Notes: generated by a model from the sequence alone, not told the origin. A stretch of 64,000 nt of DNA from Plantago major (GCA_026545765.1 CM048843.1:21387646-21451645); one strand, 5' to 3'; positions 24,242 through 36,289 are shown, counted from the first letter of the stretch. Numbers and translations: made by a program.

Positions 24242-24529
24242 AGAGGATAGGTCAATCTCTCACTCTTTGTTATTTTTCTTATTTTACATCTTCCAGATTC
24301 ATTGGCTTGAGCGTCGGAGTCTGAGCATCTACAACTATAACATTAAATATACTCAAAAGTAAACCCACTCACATTATTTTATCCAACTTCCAACTTTAAA
24401 AATCAATTTACGGGACCCATTAATACTATATTATCCAAAAGTAATATATATACATTATTTTCTCCGCAAAAAAAAGCAAACGGGAAGCTATTCCCGGGAC
24501 GGAGGAAGTAGTATATAGTGATGACATAT

Positions 24530-25000
24530 TTTCTTTTTAATATTGAGAGGTCTCTATAAAATTTAAATTATAACTAAAGCTCATATACTTTAACCACATT
24601 TTGTCAATGATAACCCGTGGCCGATGCCATGATATATAGTTTACTTTTAATAATAAATAAAAATGTCAGGATGAAATAAATTAATCGAGAAATAAGATAG
24701 TCAAAATTCCTTGTAAACAACGTTGGTCGTGCTGTCTGTGTGTAGTTCTTCGTCAAATACTATATCACCATGTCTTTGTTTATGGTAACTATAGAAAATG
24801 TAATAGAGACACATCATGACGTATATGCTTTGAAAAGGGTATGACCCAACCCGGACCCGTTCAGGACCCGACGGATTGCAAACATATAGTATTTTATATC
24901 GGGTCCTCTACCCGTAACTAATACGTTAATTAATAATTTATGCTATAATTTGAACCAAAATAAAATCATATTTACTTCACTTTTCACTTACCAAGTACTA
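24530..25000. repeat. Dispersed repeat family A, copy 2 (partial)
   Basis: Matches the first third of copy 1: GATAACCCGTGGCCGATGCC, ATAAATTAATCGAGAAATAAG, CCTTGTAAACAACGTTGG, and a GGACCCG-rich block near 24860. Non-coding. Confidence 0.6.
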
Positions 25001-25348
25001 CTATTAAACAAGCACTCAAGTCCCCATTACCAAAGCAAGTTTTCCTCTTGGACTTTTTCCCGGTCAAACGTAATCATTTTGACTACAAATTACTCTTAAT
25101 ATAATGATAAACTTTTTAACAAAATTATATTATTAAAATTTAGACTATAGTATTTCTTTTATCAAGTATTAAATTTTTATATTTTCAAATTAGTTCGTGG
25201 TCAAAATTGATTATGGTTGACTAGAGAATAGTAAAATGGAAAACTATTAAAATTTTGTAATATAGTATTTGTTGGAAACCTATATGCAACCTATTTAATA
25301 TATAGATCATCATATTCCCTTCACTTTCACTTGTACTACTAGTAAAAA

Positions 25349-25461
25349 GTCTCTGTTCTCTTCAACTGAAAACTCATTCAGTTCAATTCAGTTCAGTTCA
25401 GCTTAGTTATATTTTATACTACAATTCAGTTCAGTAAATTTCAGTTGAAGATAACAGAGCC
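25349..25461. mobile_element. PIF/Harbinger-family MITE, short copy 1
   Basis: The ends TCTCTGTTCTCTTCAACTG and (reverse complement) GGCTCTGTTATCTTCAACTG match the termini of the coding Harbinger element at 27687-29375. Between them are CAGTTCAATTCAGTTCAG units. About 113 bp. Immediately downstream is a candidate first exon at 25510. Confidence 0.75.
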
Positions 25462-25509
25462 AAAATAAGCATTTGAGTCCTTATTACTAACACTCAAGAA
25501 AGAAAAGGC

Positions 25510-25579
25510 ATGGGACCAATGGAGACGAGAATGGTGGTTTTCTGCTTGAGTCTAATCGTGCTCACTAGTCTACAGTGTA
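25510..25579 (+). CDS. Candidate first exon encoding a signal peptide
   Basis: The ATG at 25510 opens METRMVVFCLSLIVLTSLQ-type sequence, an Arg followed by a hydrophobic stretch typical of a secretion signal, then a GT donor (AGT/GTATGT). No downstream exon in a matching open phase could be joined with confidence: the next exon-like segment (about 26320) meets an early stop in the phases tried. It may be a gene remnant or a small secreted-protein gene that I cannot complete. Confidence 0.3.
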
Positions 25580-26584
25580 TGTTATATTCTTTTATTCGAA
25601 GACTACTGTAGTACTGGTTATTGTTAGATATGCCACCTAAGCAAAAATTCTTATGTGGAAAATCCAAGCCAAAAATAATTTATTTTTAAGTGAGTTTTAT
25701 TGATGTATTAGCTGAGCTTAATTAGGAAGGTTAGTTCCTCCATCATGCCTCATTCACGGAAAACAATTTGAATGGTTTATCTTCACTAGTTACATGGGTT
25801 TCGAAATCTATGTAATTATAGTCCAGATACATTATTATTATTTCCTGCAATTTATTTATGATAGATAATTTTAATTAATTAATGTACTATTAATAGTAGC
25901 CACTATTCCGGTTGGTTAGGATTTCACCTTGAAATTTAAAAATCCATATAACACGACTCGATAGTTATGTCATCATTTCTATATAAATACATCTTCAAAT
26001 ACTGGCAATAAGTACGATTCTATTGATTCTCATATCCAAAGTTTTCCAAATGATTTTTTTATCATTATCAAAAATTACTCTTTAGCATAACTATGAAAAC
26101 TAACTTACAGTTTGATATGAAACATGTTCCGTCTCGAGGTGATATCAACAGGTTAAGATTCCACTGAAACAATATATGTTGTTATTTTCGATGATATAGT
26201 TGCTACTTGCTAGCCTAATCTGCAACACTAATTGAGGTATATTTCATTTCATATAATAATGGTTAAATATAAACTTTTCATACCATAAGTTTATTATTAT
26301 TTGTTTCCTTTGAAGGAAGGAGACGAAGAAGCAGTGAAGCACTACTTATAGATTTTCAGCCAATCTTATTCAAAGAAGATCTGATCAAGGTTTGTGTGAC
26401 AAGGGATTAAAACACTATCAGAGCTTTCAAAGACTTCGGTGTTGTTTAACTATCAACTGATGAGAAAATAATCAGAGAATTCTGTAATGTAGCTAACAAT
26501 GTAAGATATCATATTATTGCAATTTTATGTTCGTCAATTTTATGTTTCACTTAATTGAATTAATGACTTATATTATAATGTCAG

Positions 26585-26773
26585 GAGGTAGCATCTGAAC
26601 CTAAGTCGTTGATGGAAACTGACAAGCAGAAATTGGGTGGAAAGGGTAAAGAAAAAGTAGACGGATACCTAACAGATCATGGTTCAAACGAAAGTTCTGA
26701 AACCACATTCAAACCTGCTAAGCGTGCTAGGAGTATTGTTATTGATTATAAAGAAGAATGCACCATGATGTAG
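26585..26773 (+). pseudogene. Exon-like segment, Lys/Glu-rich, unknown gene
   Basis: After a TGTCAG acceptor the frame stays open for 62 codons to a TAG, beginning EVASEPKSLM and ending YKEECTMM, with a nuclear-localisation-like PAKRARS. Segments upstream (26320-26500) are broken by stops in every phase tried. A similar opening (EVASAPKKRQ) occurs on the minus strand near 37090. Function not recognised. Confidence 0.3.
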
Positions 26774-26779
26774 CAATCT

Positions 26780-27680
26780 TCAACAAAAGTTGTGATCAAG
26801 GAGAAAAATGCATGACAGGCAAAAATTAATTTTTATGCGTCATTATCTTTTACTGAGGATTTTTTTCCATTCAATGTAATTTCTTTCTTAGCCAGTAGGA
26901 CGTTCTCAATTCTTTGTTTGTTTCGATTTTAGGACCTTTGCTATTTTCTATTTGAAATGAATAAATTGAACTTCATATGTCAAAGCTATTTATTTTTCTC
27001 AAAATTTCTGGACAGCATGCTTTATAAGTTTTGCGACCTCATTCCAATTTAAACAACTCCTTAAACTTATGTGTATTACCCACAATTATCTAATATACTG
27101 ATCTATAAAATGGTCCTAAAGAAATATTATGAGTGTTTGGTTCCAATCAATTCGAGTTGAGTTTGTACAAATTGGTCACAAAAACTCATTCGAATTTGGA
27201 ACCAAACACTCCGAAGTATCTAAACTATAAGCCAACAGTTAGAATATATCATTAAAAATAATATAAGGATATCATATATCAAATATAATAAATTTAAACT
27301 GGATAATCATAATTAAGATGCAGGATAGGTCGTACCTGATTTGGTTTATGCGGATTTCCGATGTCACCGAATATATATTCCAGGGCTGATTAACATTTGT
27401 ACTTGAGCCGTTGTTTACTGCAACAACATGCTTAATTCAATCAAGTCATCAATGGAAGTAGAAATTTAGATTGATATTCTGAATTAACTAATTACTACAC
27501 TCAGTCCACGACAAATGTCACATGTGTTATTTAACTAATTGTTCAGGTCAATTTTGATCGTAAATTACTATTACTTTATACATGAAAAATTACTATATAT
27601 TTAACAAAATTATATTATGAAAGTACACTTCATAAACTTTCAGAATATAATTTACTAAATATGGTTTGTATATAAATTAA
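26780..27680. other. AT-rich intergenic DNA
   Basis: No gene, repeat family or clear terminal repeat recognised. An imperfect inverted repeat (AGTGTTTGGTTCCAATCAA with its complement about 60 bp on) near 27130-27215 resembles the core of a small MITE. Confidence 0.4.
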
Positions 27681-27821
27681 GAGTAAGGCTCTGTTCTTTT
27701 CAACTGAACTGAACTGAACTGAAACTGAAACTAACTGAATTGAACTGAAGAAATTATTGTGTAATAATAATAACAATTATATGATGGTATATATAATCAC
27801 AATTAAAAAAATATTTTATTT

Positions 27822-28951
27822 TTGTCATCTTTCTCACATTCTTCCAATCGAGATGCTGCTGACGTATTCAAGCATTCGATAAGTACTATATGCAAATATT
27901 TCAAAAAGGTGTTGGTTGCCCTGGTTACATTATCGTATGATATCGTTAGACCACATGCGGATCTTTCTCTGGTTCCACCCGAAGTAAAGAACAATGCGTT
28001 GTACTGGCCATTCTTTAAAGTGAGTAAATTTACTTTCATAAATTTTAATATTTTTATATTATTTAATTGTAATATGTTTGTTATAACATCCTTAGGATTG
28101 TGTTGGAGCAATAGATGAAACTCATATTCAGGCTGTTATATCCGATAGTGAAGGTATACCATTTAGAGGACGAAAGGGCACCAAAACTTGGAATGTTTTG
28201 GCTTGTTACTCTTTTGATAGGATTTTCACTTTCATTAATGTGGGATGGGAAGGAAGTGTTCATGATATGACAGTATGGGTTGATTCTTTGACTCGATCAA
28301 AATATTGTTTTCCCCATCCGCCAACAGGTACGTAAAATAGTACTCCTATTACCAATGACCAAAATTTTGTTATATACAACCGGGGCGGAGGGAGTATGTT
28401 ACTATTGTTGTCTTATTATGTGCTTATGATTTTGACAGGAAAATACTACTTGGTGGACTCTGGATATCCTAATACCACTGGTTATCTCTCTCCAATTAAG
28501 GACCCCGATGTAAGATATCATATTCCAGACTTTAAAAGAAAAGAGTTCTTAAAGGGATGTCTGAGCATTTTAACTATCGACACTCTTCATTACGAACTAC
28601 TATTGAAAGAGCCTTCAGCTGCTTGAAAAGGAGATGGAAGGTCCTTTATACGATGCCTCAAATGGAAGACACATATCAAATATACGTGATTGCTGCTACC
28701 TTCACTCTTCATAATTTTATGCGCATGTGTAAACTTGAAATACCAGTTTTGCAACATGATATCAATGTCCAAGGTGGAGTGGATAATGATTTATTGAACC
28801 CGACAAGGAAAGAGAAACGATGAACAGGGTGCGCAAGGAGATAACATTGGGAATTTGGCGCTCTATTCCAGGCAATATAGAGCCCGAGGAAGATAATATA
28901 GAGTCCGAGGAAGATAATATAGAGTCCGAGGAAGATAATATGGAGGAATAA
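27822..28951 (+). pseudogene. PIF/Harbinger (HARBI1-like) transposase remnant
   Basis: DDE nuclease that would cut and move the element. Exons about 27822-28019, 28096-28327 and 28439-28951, with GT-AG introns. Recognisable blocks are NNALYWPFFK, DCVGAIDETH (first catalytic Asp), GRKGTKTWNVLA, VDSGYPN (second Asp), RHSSLRTTIERAFSCLKRRW (catalytic Glu) and an acidic tail with repeated EEDNIE. The N-terminal DNA-binding part is missing compared with full transposases (about 400 aa). Two frame changes are apparent in exon 3, near 28555 and 28810. The deleted copy at 50.7 kb is in frame at the second place. The associated Myb-like ORF was not seen. Confidence 0.85.
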
Positions 28952-29209
28952 ATGCCATTTTTCAATATTTGTGATATATAATATTATTTTTATAAAGTTT
29001 GGTCCGACTTTTGGTTTGATTTAACTTGTTTTGGAGTTTTTGAATATGTAGATTTTTTGTTAGTTCAAATTGTAACTATACTCTTTATTTCATTGATCTA
29101 CTAAAAGTCGTATTAAAAAGAAAGAAAGAAAAAAAGTTGAAAATAACTCAATTGGATAAATTTTCTTATTTTCCTCGTACAAAAGATCGGGTGTGTAAAT
29201 AAATGATAA

Positions 29210-29212
<3 letters not shown>

Positions 29213-29266
<54 letters not shown>

Positions 29267-29295
29267 AACAACAACAACAACAATAATAATAATAT
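29213..29295. repeat. ATT/AAC trinucleotide microsatellite
   Basis: (AAT)n then (ATT)n then (AAC)n then (AAT)n inside the right arm of the Harbinger element. The same compound array is in the deletion derivative at 51152-51232, so it predates their divergence. Confidence 0.9.
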
Positions 29296-29659
29296 GAATT
29301 TAATGAACTGAACTGAACTGAACTGAACTGAATGGAATGGAACTGAAAGAGTTTTCAGTTGAAAAGAACAGAGCCAAGTTATGGTCAAAATATGATATCA
29401 AATAACCAGAGATGTCGGATTGTCATATCACCCTCGAATGACAATAAGATTGGTAAACGTTTCTTATGTAATTATCATCAATTATAATGCTATATATATC
29501 AATAAGAAATTGATTTGCCTATAATATATGTCATTAGTTCTATCGCCAACACAGTCGGATCCTGTTACCACAATTGTACCAAATATGTTTCTATCAATAT
29601 GAATACACAAGTGTCCTCCCCATTCAATTGTGCTACAAACGGTAATATTTAGCATCACT

Positions 29660-30700
29660 TAAATAGTTTATGTCATATAATACTCATTTGATTACATTCC
29701 CTATATCTAAAACTCAATCATTTATTACAACAATTGGTAATGCATTATTTACTCCATTTATTCCTGAGAGCTCTACATCAGTGAGACCTGGCAAACAACT
29801 GACTGTTGGGCCACATGTTCTGCATCAATTTAGAAGTCACCTAATAGACGATATTAATACGTCTCATAATGACAGTTCATCGAGTAAGACAGTTAATATT
29901 TTAAATATTATTCTTATATTATAAACTAATGTATTCTCCTATATGGAATTTAATAATTTAACATATATATGGAATATGGATAAAGATTACAGGGTAGTGA
30001 CAAAGTTCAATAAAATGAACATGATATTTACCTTGAGAATGAGAAGACATCTCAAATCCCATCCGTTTAATTATTTGATATACCATGAAGATGATAGAGG
30101 ATATAGTAAGTTTATATTAATTATGCCTTTATTATAATAAAACTAATAAATTGCACCTATTTTTGAATTGTTTAAAAATATGACACCAATAATACATGTT
30201 TTAACTTAATTTAGGAATTCATGTACCTCCAACTGTTGAGGAATTTATGCCACTTACTAGAAAACGTATACATCCATTGCTGGATAAATATACACTCAAT
30301 TTACGAACAAATATTCCTGAGGAGCCATCACATGTGAGAAAAATAAGAATTCGCAACATGAGTCCATGAAAACAAGACAAGAAAAACGGAAAATGGTTGC
30401 TCGCAGGAACAAAGGCATCTCAGTAGTATGTAATATCTTTTTTTTGAATCGATGCTTAATTTACACAAATTTAAAAAATTCAAAATATACTAATCGATAT
30501 TTTTATATGACATCGTGTAGCTTATCAAGACATGGGTGATCCTACATATGACTGTAAATTCTGTGGTGCACTTATGTGATTTGACGAGAGGATAAAAAGT
30601 ACTCCATTGAGTAATCCAGAATTTGGTTTGTATTGTAGCCGTGGTAAAATACAACTTCCTCTTCTGAAACAGCCTCCACGCCTATTAAAATACAACTTCC
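29660..30700 (+). pseudogene. Helitron helicase-like protein, fragmented N-terminal region
   Basis: Several open pieces (about 29670-29890, 29945-30105, 30210-30370, 30520-30690). The last encodes YQDMGDPTYDCKFCGALM and NPEFGLYCSRGKIQLPLL, the cysteine motif upstream of the Rep domain in plant Helitron helicase proteins. The rest of the Rep and helicase domains is absent, and sequence passes directly into dispersed repeat A. An in-frame stop follows the cysteine motif, so the copy is dead. Confidence 0.6.
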
Positions 30701-30711
30701 TGTTCGCCGCC

Positions 30712-32045
30712 CGATGGGATAATAACATATATTTTGTATCAGGTCCTACCGTATCCGACCTGTTAATTAGTAACAGTTACATGTTTTTTAGAATTTCTGA
30801 AACGGAACCGAAATAAAATACAAAAGTATGCAACACAATCAATAGGGTTGATGCCAACAACCCCGCGGTGGTATGTGGTCACCCTGCCCCACACACAAAA
30901 AAAAAAAACAAAAAATACAAATATAATTTCACATGTTACGGTTTTTTTTCCAACCCCCCTCCAGTTCCCAACAACCCCGCAGTGGTATTTATCACCCCAC
31001 CAAAGATACAAAAATTATTATTCTACAAACACATAATTTCACATGCTACGTTTGTTTTTTTTCCTCCACACCCCCCCTTCCCGGTCTGTCTCGTCATGGA
31101 GATAAACAAAGTACATAGAAGATCGAAAACAGTTTTCCCGCCTAGAGAGTATTAGATGAACCCCCCTTCCCGGGGCCCGTTATGGAGATCAAGAAAGTAG
31201 AGAGAAGACCGAAGAGAGTTTCCCCACCTAGAGAGTATCAGATCCCCCCCCCCCCCCCCTTGTTAATGGATCAAGAAAGTAGAGAGAAGATCGAAGAAAG
31301 TTTTCCTACCTAGAGAGATTATTTGCAGACCACCCCCGGGGAAAAATGTAGTTTTTACTAACTTAATCATAAAATGTTGTGGATTCGGATCTTGTTACAA
31401 AGGTCCTGAACGGGTTCGACTATATGTTAGATCATACCCGAACATCATTATTTCGAACGGGGTTGAATTCGGGTTTGATAGAAGTCGACCCCTTTAAAAG
31501 TAAAACAACGGGATTATACTGCTAAAATTCTCTTGACTTGTTGGTAGGTTGCGTTGGGTGAAGCACAATAATATTCGTTGCATTTGTTTTGGTAGTAGGT
31601 ACCAGTGTAGTAAGATATAGGTCAATATGACCTCAATAGTGTCCCTGACTCTTGTTAGTAAGCATGTATAGAAAAACGTATACTCTTGAATCAATAATAG
31701 GAAATTGTTTATCATTTATCCACATATGTTGTGAAATTTAATAACTTATTGTATATGATTTTTTCTAACTAAGTTTGATGGTACACGAAGATGTATCAAA
31801 GTACAAATCGTCTGTATAAAGAGGACGTAGAGAAACACTAAATGGCTTGTACATAGGTAGGTTTAATATTGTAAATGGATAGTTGTGGTTATATTTATTG
31901 GTATCGAAATTTTACTTTTCTAGGTCGTAAACTTGTGATTGTTTTTAGAAGACTTGTTCCAATTAAACTTTACAATTGTTTGTCCAATGTTTGGGTCGGA
32001 GTTCCAAATTGTATGGTTGATAAATCAAGTATAAACTGATCCGAC
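30712..32045. repeat. Dispersed repeat family A, copy 3
   Basis: Collinear with 21300-22540. It has an internal partial duplication: three versions of a GAGATNAANAAAGTAGAGAG-type block at about 31100-31320, each near a poly-C run. Non-coding. It begins directly after the Helitron-like remnant, which may mean both belong to one element. Confidence 0.7.
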
Positions 32046-32766
32046 AATACCAATTTTGCTCACTTAAAACTGAAAATGTCTCGACCTAGAGTACATTTTC
32101 TCTTTCTTTATGGGGCACTTTTTTTCTTTTTTAATATTTACCCATTATTAGTAAATAGTCTTCTTAAACTCAATCATTATTAAAAAATACACTAAATAAT
32201 TCAGTTGAATATTTTCAAATTTGTTTCTTGTTAATATATGCACGATGAAATATTTTTGTTTTCCATTTTCTTAATATATAAATAAATTATTGTGGGATAA
32301 TTTAAAGAGTATTTAAAACTCATATGCATCATCAACTTACACACCTATAGACTTTTTATTCTTTTATAATTTTTTGAAACTATTATAAATTATAAATGTT
32401 AAGCCACACAATGAAATCATCAGAGTTATATGATAGTTTAGAACAAACGTGTCTACAAAGACCTTTTTCATACAAATTTTTTAAAAACCGACCTATATTA
32501 TTAAACAAATCATTCATGGTTTTAATTAAAATGCATGTCTATGTTGTCAATATTGATAGTTTTATATAAAAAAAAAGCAGAGTCCATCTTCATAAAACTT
32601 ATGTTTTTACAACTTAAAAAATAATATATTAAACACTATTAACTTTTACTTAAAATTAACTTTATTAAACTTTTAGAAAAGTCAAGCAAAAAATCACCGG
32701 TAAAAGTATTTGCAAACACACATTAACTTTTATTAGAGTATTATTATTAGTGCAACGGTATATTTG
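32046..32766. other. AT-rich DNA, possible MITE debris
   Basis: No gene seen. Around 32445-32660 some blocks (ACCGACCTATATTATTAAACAAATC) resemble the MITE at 55435-55640, too diverged to bound. Confidence 0.35.
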
Positions 32767-32928
32767 AGAGCTTTGTTCCCTTCATCTGAAAACTCACTAA
32801 TTTCAGTTTATTTCAGTCGAGTCCAGTTCAAATTTGCTTAGTTGTTAGTATTTTATTACAAATAAGTTCGGTTCAGTCCAGTTCAAATCAGTTCAGTTCA
32901 GTTATGTTCAGATAAATAGAACATAGCC
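32767..32928. mobile_element. PIF/Harbinger-family MITE, short copy 2
   Basis: Left end GAGCTTTGTTCCCTTCATC, right end (complement) GGCTATGTTCTATTTATC, with repeated TTCAGTTCA units between. It matches the Harbinger termini more weakly than copy 1, so it is older. Confidence 0.65.
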
Positions 32929-33029
32929 TAAATTTTGGTATTATTCTGTAACTATACGGCTTACAATTGTTATAAGTTGTACGAACATACAATTTATTAT
33001 AATAACCTTTCAATTTCTTTATAATAATA

Positions 33030-33276
33030 CTCCCTTCGTTTCTGTAAGTGAAACAATTTTCCGTTTTGAGTGTTTCACTAAAAGTGTTACATTTCATTTT
33101 ATGGAAATTACTTTCATAATACAATTCATTTTTAACCACATATTTTTGGGCCCACGTGTACTTTTTCACTCAATTAATATCTCAAGCTCATTCTTAATCA
33201 CATACTTTTGGGGATCACATTTTTCTTAAAAATTGTACAAATCAAAATTGTTTCACTTTTACAGAAACTGAGGGAG
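33030..33276. mobile_element. Stowaway MITE
   Basis: Terminal repeats CTCCCTTCGTTTCTGTAAG and CTCCCTCAGTTTCTGTAAA (right, reverse complement). TA at 33028-33029 and 33277-33278. 247 bp. Confidence 0.9.
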
Positions 33277-33279
33277 TAA

Positions 33280-34089
33280 TAACTATGTATATCATCTTTC
33301 AGACAAATGAAATCATAATATATTATTTATTTCATTATTAAAGTGTAAGCTGATATTCAACCGATAATATAATTGAATAGTTGTACGTATATCGAAGAAG
33401 TAAAATGGAAGACTGACTTTTTTATTGTTTTTTGGGACATGCAATAATTTCAAAATCTACCATGCAATAAGTGAAATGAAATTTCATATCGTGTAGACGG
33501 TCGAAGGAATGATCGCAACAATACGCACTATCATTGACGTTTTTATGTTTTATCATTTATTAAAATCTTTCACCTAAAACCACGCGACAATTCTGATGTA
33601 TGAAGTTTTCCGGAATGGAGTGAGTATAAAAATAGTATTATATGCAAATAGTGTAATATTCAATTTAAATCTTATCAATTCAATTTACTCATTAAAATCC
33701 AATCTAACGTGTGACATTTGTCAATCTTAAATAGAATGTACATGGTTTGAATTTCGCTTGTCTTTTATCCATTTTATTTATTATATAAAACATACTCTAG
33801 ATTCGAGTTGAGTTTTACCAGATTTTCGTATTTGTTTCTCCACTCCACATTACGCTACTCGAGTTGATTTACTATTCATCAACTCTATAACTTAAATCTT
33901 CAAAACTCAAATATGCTAATAAACCTTTTAAAAATCACAATTCAATATCAAACACAAAATTTAAAAAATTAACTCCAGTTGAGTTACTATTCAACTACTC
34001 CGAATTTCAACTCGGGTAAAACACTCAACTAATTACTTTATAAACAAAAATAATTAATTAAAAATATCACCACACATTATAATAAAATA
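33280..34089. other. AT-rich intergenic DNA
   Basis: Nothing gene-like. An inverted pair around 33795-34030 (TCGAGTTGAGTTTTACC and complementary ACTCGGGTAAAACACTCAA) suggests an old palindromic MITE of about 240 bp. Confidence 0.4.
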
Positions 34090-34352
34090 CTCCATCCGTT
34101 TAGTAAAAGTGTTACAATTTTTCGTTATGGACATTTCTATTAAAGTGTTACATTTCCTTTTATGGAATTTACTTTTATAATAAAATTCATTTTTAACAAT
34201 ATATATTTGGGGCCACGTGTACTTTTCTACTCAATAATATTTTATACTCATTCTTAACAACATACTTATACTTATGTGACCACATATATTACTTTTATAT
34301 ATCTTTTTTTATGTTCAACACAATTGTTACAATTTTAGTGAAACGGTGCAAG
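34090..34352. mobile_element. Stowaway-like MITE
   Basis: Ends CTCCATCCGTTTAGTAAAAG and CTTGCACCGTTTCACTAAAA (right, reverse complement), TA at both flanks. Interior similar to the copy at 33030-33276 (GTGTTACATTTC and CCACGTGTACTTTT blocks), so both are one subfamily. Confidence 0.8.
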
Positions 34353-34584
34353 TAGTTATAAACACCGCTAATACCATAAAATCAACACATAAATCGTCCC
34401 ACCTCCTAATACCTCAAAAGTCACGATGGATAACATCTCCGAACTTGTAATTCCAACAATTAGATAAATATTTGTCAAATAGTCAATTGAATGTACACAA
34501 ATCTAGAGCCACGCACTTTTGCTTCTTTCAGTCCGTTTATTTTCCTTTTCAACTTGCCATTTTACATTGTATAAAGTAAAAATA

Positions 34585-34800
34585 AGTCTAATAAGAGACG
34601 GTTTTATGGAAAGATTAAAATAGACGGACAAACATTGTTATATAACAAAACATTAGAGGTTTTATTAAAAACATCTATACACGAAAAATGATATAAAATG
34701 TTTACTTTAAAAACATTACTCATATTGTTTAAAACACTATAAACATACTTAAAGAACATCAATCTATCTTTTAGGTCTATCACTAATACACGTGTATTTC
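34585..34800. repeat. MITE of the 'GAGACGG' family, copy c
   Basis: AAGTCTAATAAGAGACGG start. Interior AGACGGACAAACATTG, CATTAGAGGTTTTATTAA and TCACTAATACACGTG match copy a in the same orientation. Confidence 0.7.
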
Positions 34801-35040
34801 AATACTTTGCGAATATAAATTAGTATATGTAAATTACCGAATAAGTGATAATCAAATCTGAATGTTAATGTAAGACAGCTTAATTCACATAACTCTTCCT
34901 CAAAATCGTTTATAGGTAATATGTAATGTATAGCTTTATTGTCACCATGTATATATTTTTTGTATCTGCAAAACTCTTGGATGATTTATCCACGGATCAT
35001 CTCTCAGTCACATAAGTGAATATGATTTTTCAAGCAGCTC

Positions 35041-35130
35041 TCACTCATCATATTCATCGGCCATGCCTAGAGTCATCATGGAACCAGACTCTGATCTGCT
35101 TGCCTTTGATGTTTCGCTAAATGCTCGGTC
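35041..35130 (-). pseudogene. Possible terminal exon of an unidentified gene
   Basis: The minus strand reads RSDRAFSETSKASRSESGS... to MADEYDE and a stop at 35041-35043. Serine-rich and plausible as a protein C-terminus, but not recognised. It belongs to the cluster of gene pieces between 35 and 39 kb. Confidence 0.3.
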
Positions 35131-35519
35131 AGATCGATCCAAAGATTTTGAGGCCCCATGTGAAATTTTCAAAATGAGCCCCACATATCAGTATAATTAA
35201 AAATAATAAAAGATTCATATAGTATAAAATTCAAATCTTGTTTCCTAATAAAATAATATACATAATATATCACTTTAAAAATGTAACATTGCAAGTGTTA
35301 TTTGAAACAAAATCATATATTATCACTACCATGATACTGAAATTAGGGCCCGTAAATATTTGAGGCCCTGTGCAGATAATTCAATCTTCAACGTTAAATT
35401 TATAATCTAATGGATCAAAATAAGTGACTGAAGTTAGTCAAGGCGACACTGACAATAGAAAATCCCTTTTAACTTAGATGAATGAACTAAGTTTCAAGAA
35501 ATGCATGGATGAAACTTAC

Positions 35520-35608
35520 TTGCAAATGACTCTTTACTTCATCGTTCGTGAGACCATCAACTTTGCATAAGCTCTCTGACTTGTTTTGGAGTAGCAACTA
35601 TTGAGCAA
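35520..35608 (-). pseudogene. GARP/G2-like (HHO-type) DNA-binding exon fragment
   Basis: The minus strand encodes VATPKQVRELM and, one base out of frame, VDGLTNDEVKSHLQ followed by a GTAAGT donor. These are the second half of the Myb-like GARP domain of plant G2-like (NIGT1/HHO) transcription factors. A single extra base between the two blocks breaks the frame, and neighbouring exons of such a gene were not found, so this is a captured or decayed piece. Confidence 0.7.
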
Positions 35609-36289
35609 GAACAATATAAATATTAGAATCAAGAACCTTGATTTATGAATCAATCTAATCCTACTTCATATGTCGCATGTCTGCATTGAAGAAACCCTTG
35701 GGCATCTTCATCATCTCTCAAAATCAGAAGTTGAGATGCAGTTGACCTAGATTCAAACGAATTTATACACAGGTTCAAGTCATAATTTTGGTAGTTTAGG
35801 TTTTATGTGTTCAATTATACCGTGTAAAATGACGTTATATTAATATAAAGATTTGTTCTGTATAAAAGGCGCGTATTTAGGTGTCAATCAGTGAATGGAA
35901 GGAATTTACTAAAAATAGTGATATTCTCTTTGATATGTAGCATGTGAATTAATAATGATACTTCTATAGGTTATAAATCGAAAAAGTTGCAAGATTTTAG
36001 GAATTTTATTGGAACTCTTCTTAGTTATATATGTAACCAACCGAACTGTTAGGTGAGTAAAATGGGATTCTAATGAAATGTAATGTCTAAATATAGAGAA
36101 GTCTTATTTATGCTGCAGAATTTAATTTGCTTAGTTTTTTGGGTAGATAATGATGGCACTTTGAACTATATTTAATTTTAAAAATCCATATAATTAGGGA
36201 AACATAACAACCATGATTTGATTCGCATAGAATTGACCGTGCTGTGGAAAGGAATTCAAAATATAACTCAATTAATAGTTCAAATATAG

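Larger units (their letters stand above)
22591..24508. mobile_element. Stowaway MITE split by a later insertion
   Basis: Ends CTTCCTCCGTCCCGCGAA (left) and CTTCCTCCGTCCCGGGAA (right, reverse complement), both followed by TAGCTTCC, with TA at 22589-22590 and 24509-24510. The Stowaway-like arms are roughly 22591-22740 and 24330-24508. The middle is foreign: a GC-richer segment (22742-23085) and a partial MULE (23085-24241). Confidence 0.7.
27687..29375 (+). mobile_element. PIF/Harbinger DNA transposon with damaged transposase
   Basis: Terminal inverted repeats GGCTCTGTTCTTTTCAACTG (left) and its complement at the right end (AGTTGAAAAGAACAGAGCC), with subterminal CTGAACTGAA repeats. It encodes a DDE_Tnp_4-type transposase (see separate entry). 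The left flank has TAA, the usual target, but the right flank does not match. An ATT/AAC microsatellite occupies about 29213-29295. Internally deleted (50369-51300) and very short (25349, 32767) relatives are in the window. Confidence 0.9.

Noticed and set aside
29113-29388. Leu/Ile-rich minus-strand frame
   Set aside because: Translation of the ATT microsatellite, not a membrane protein. The same artefact occurs at 51032-51217.
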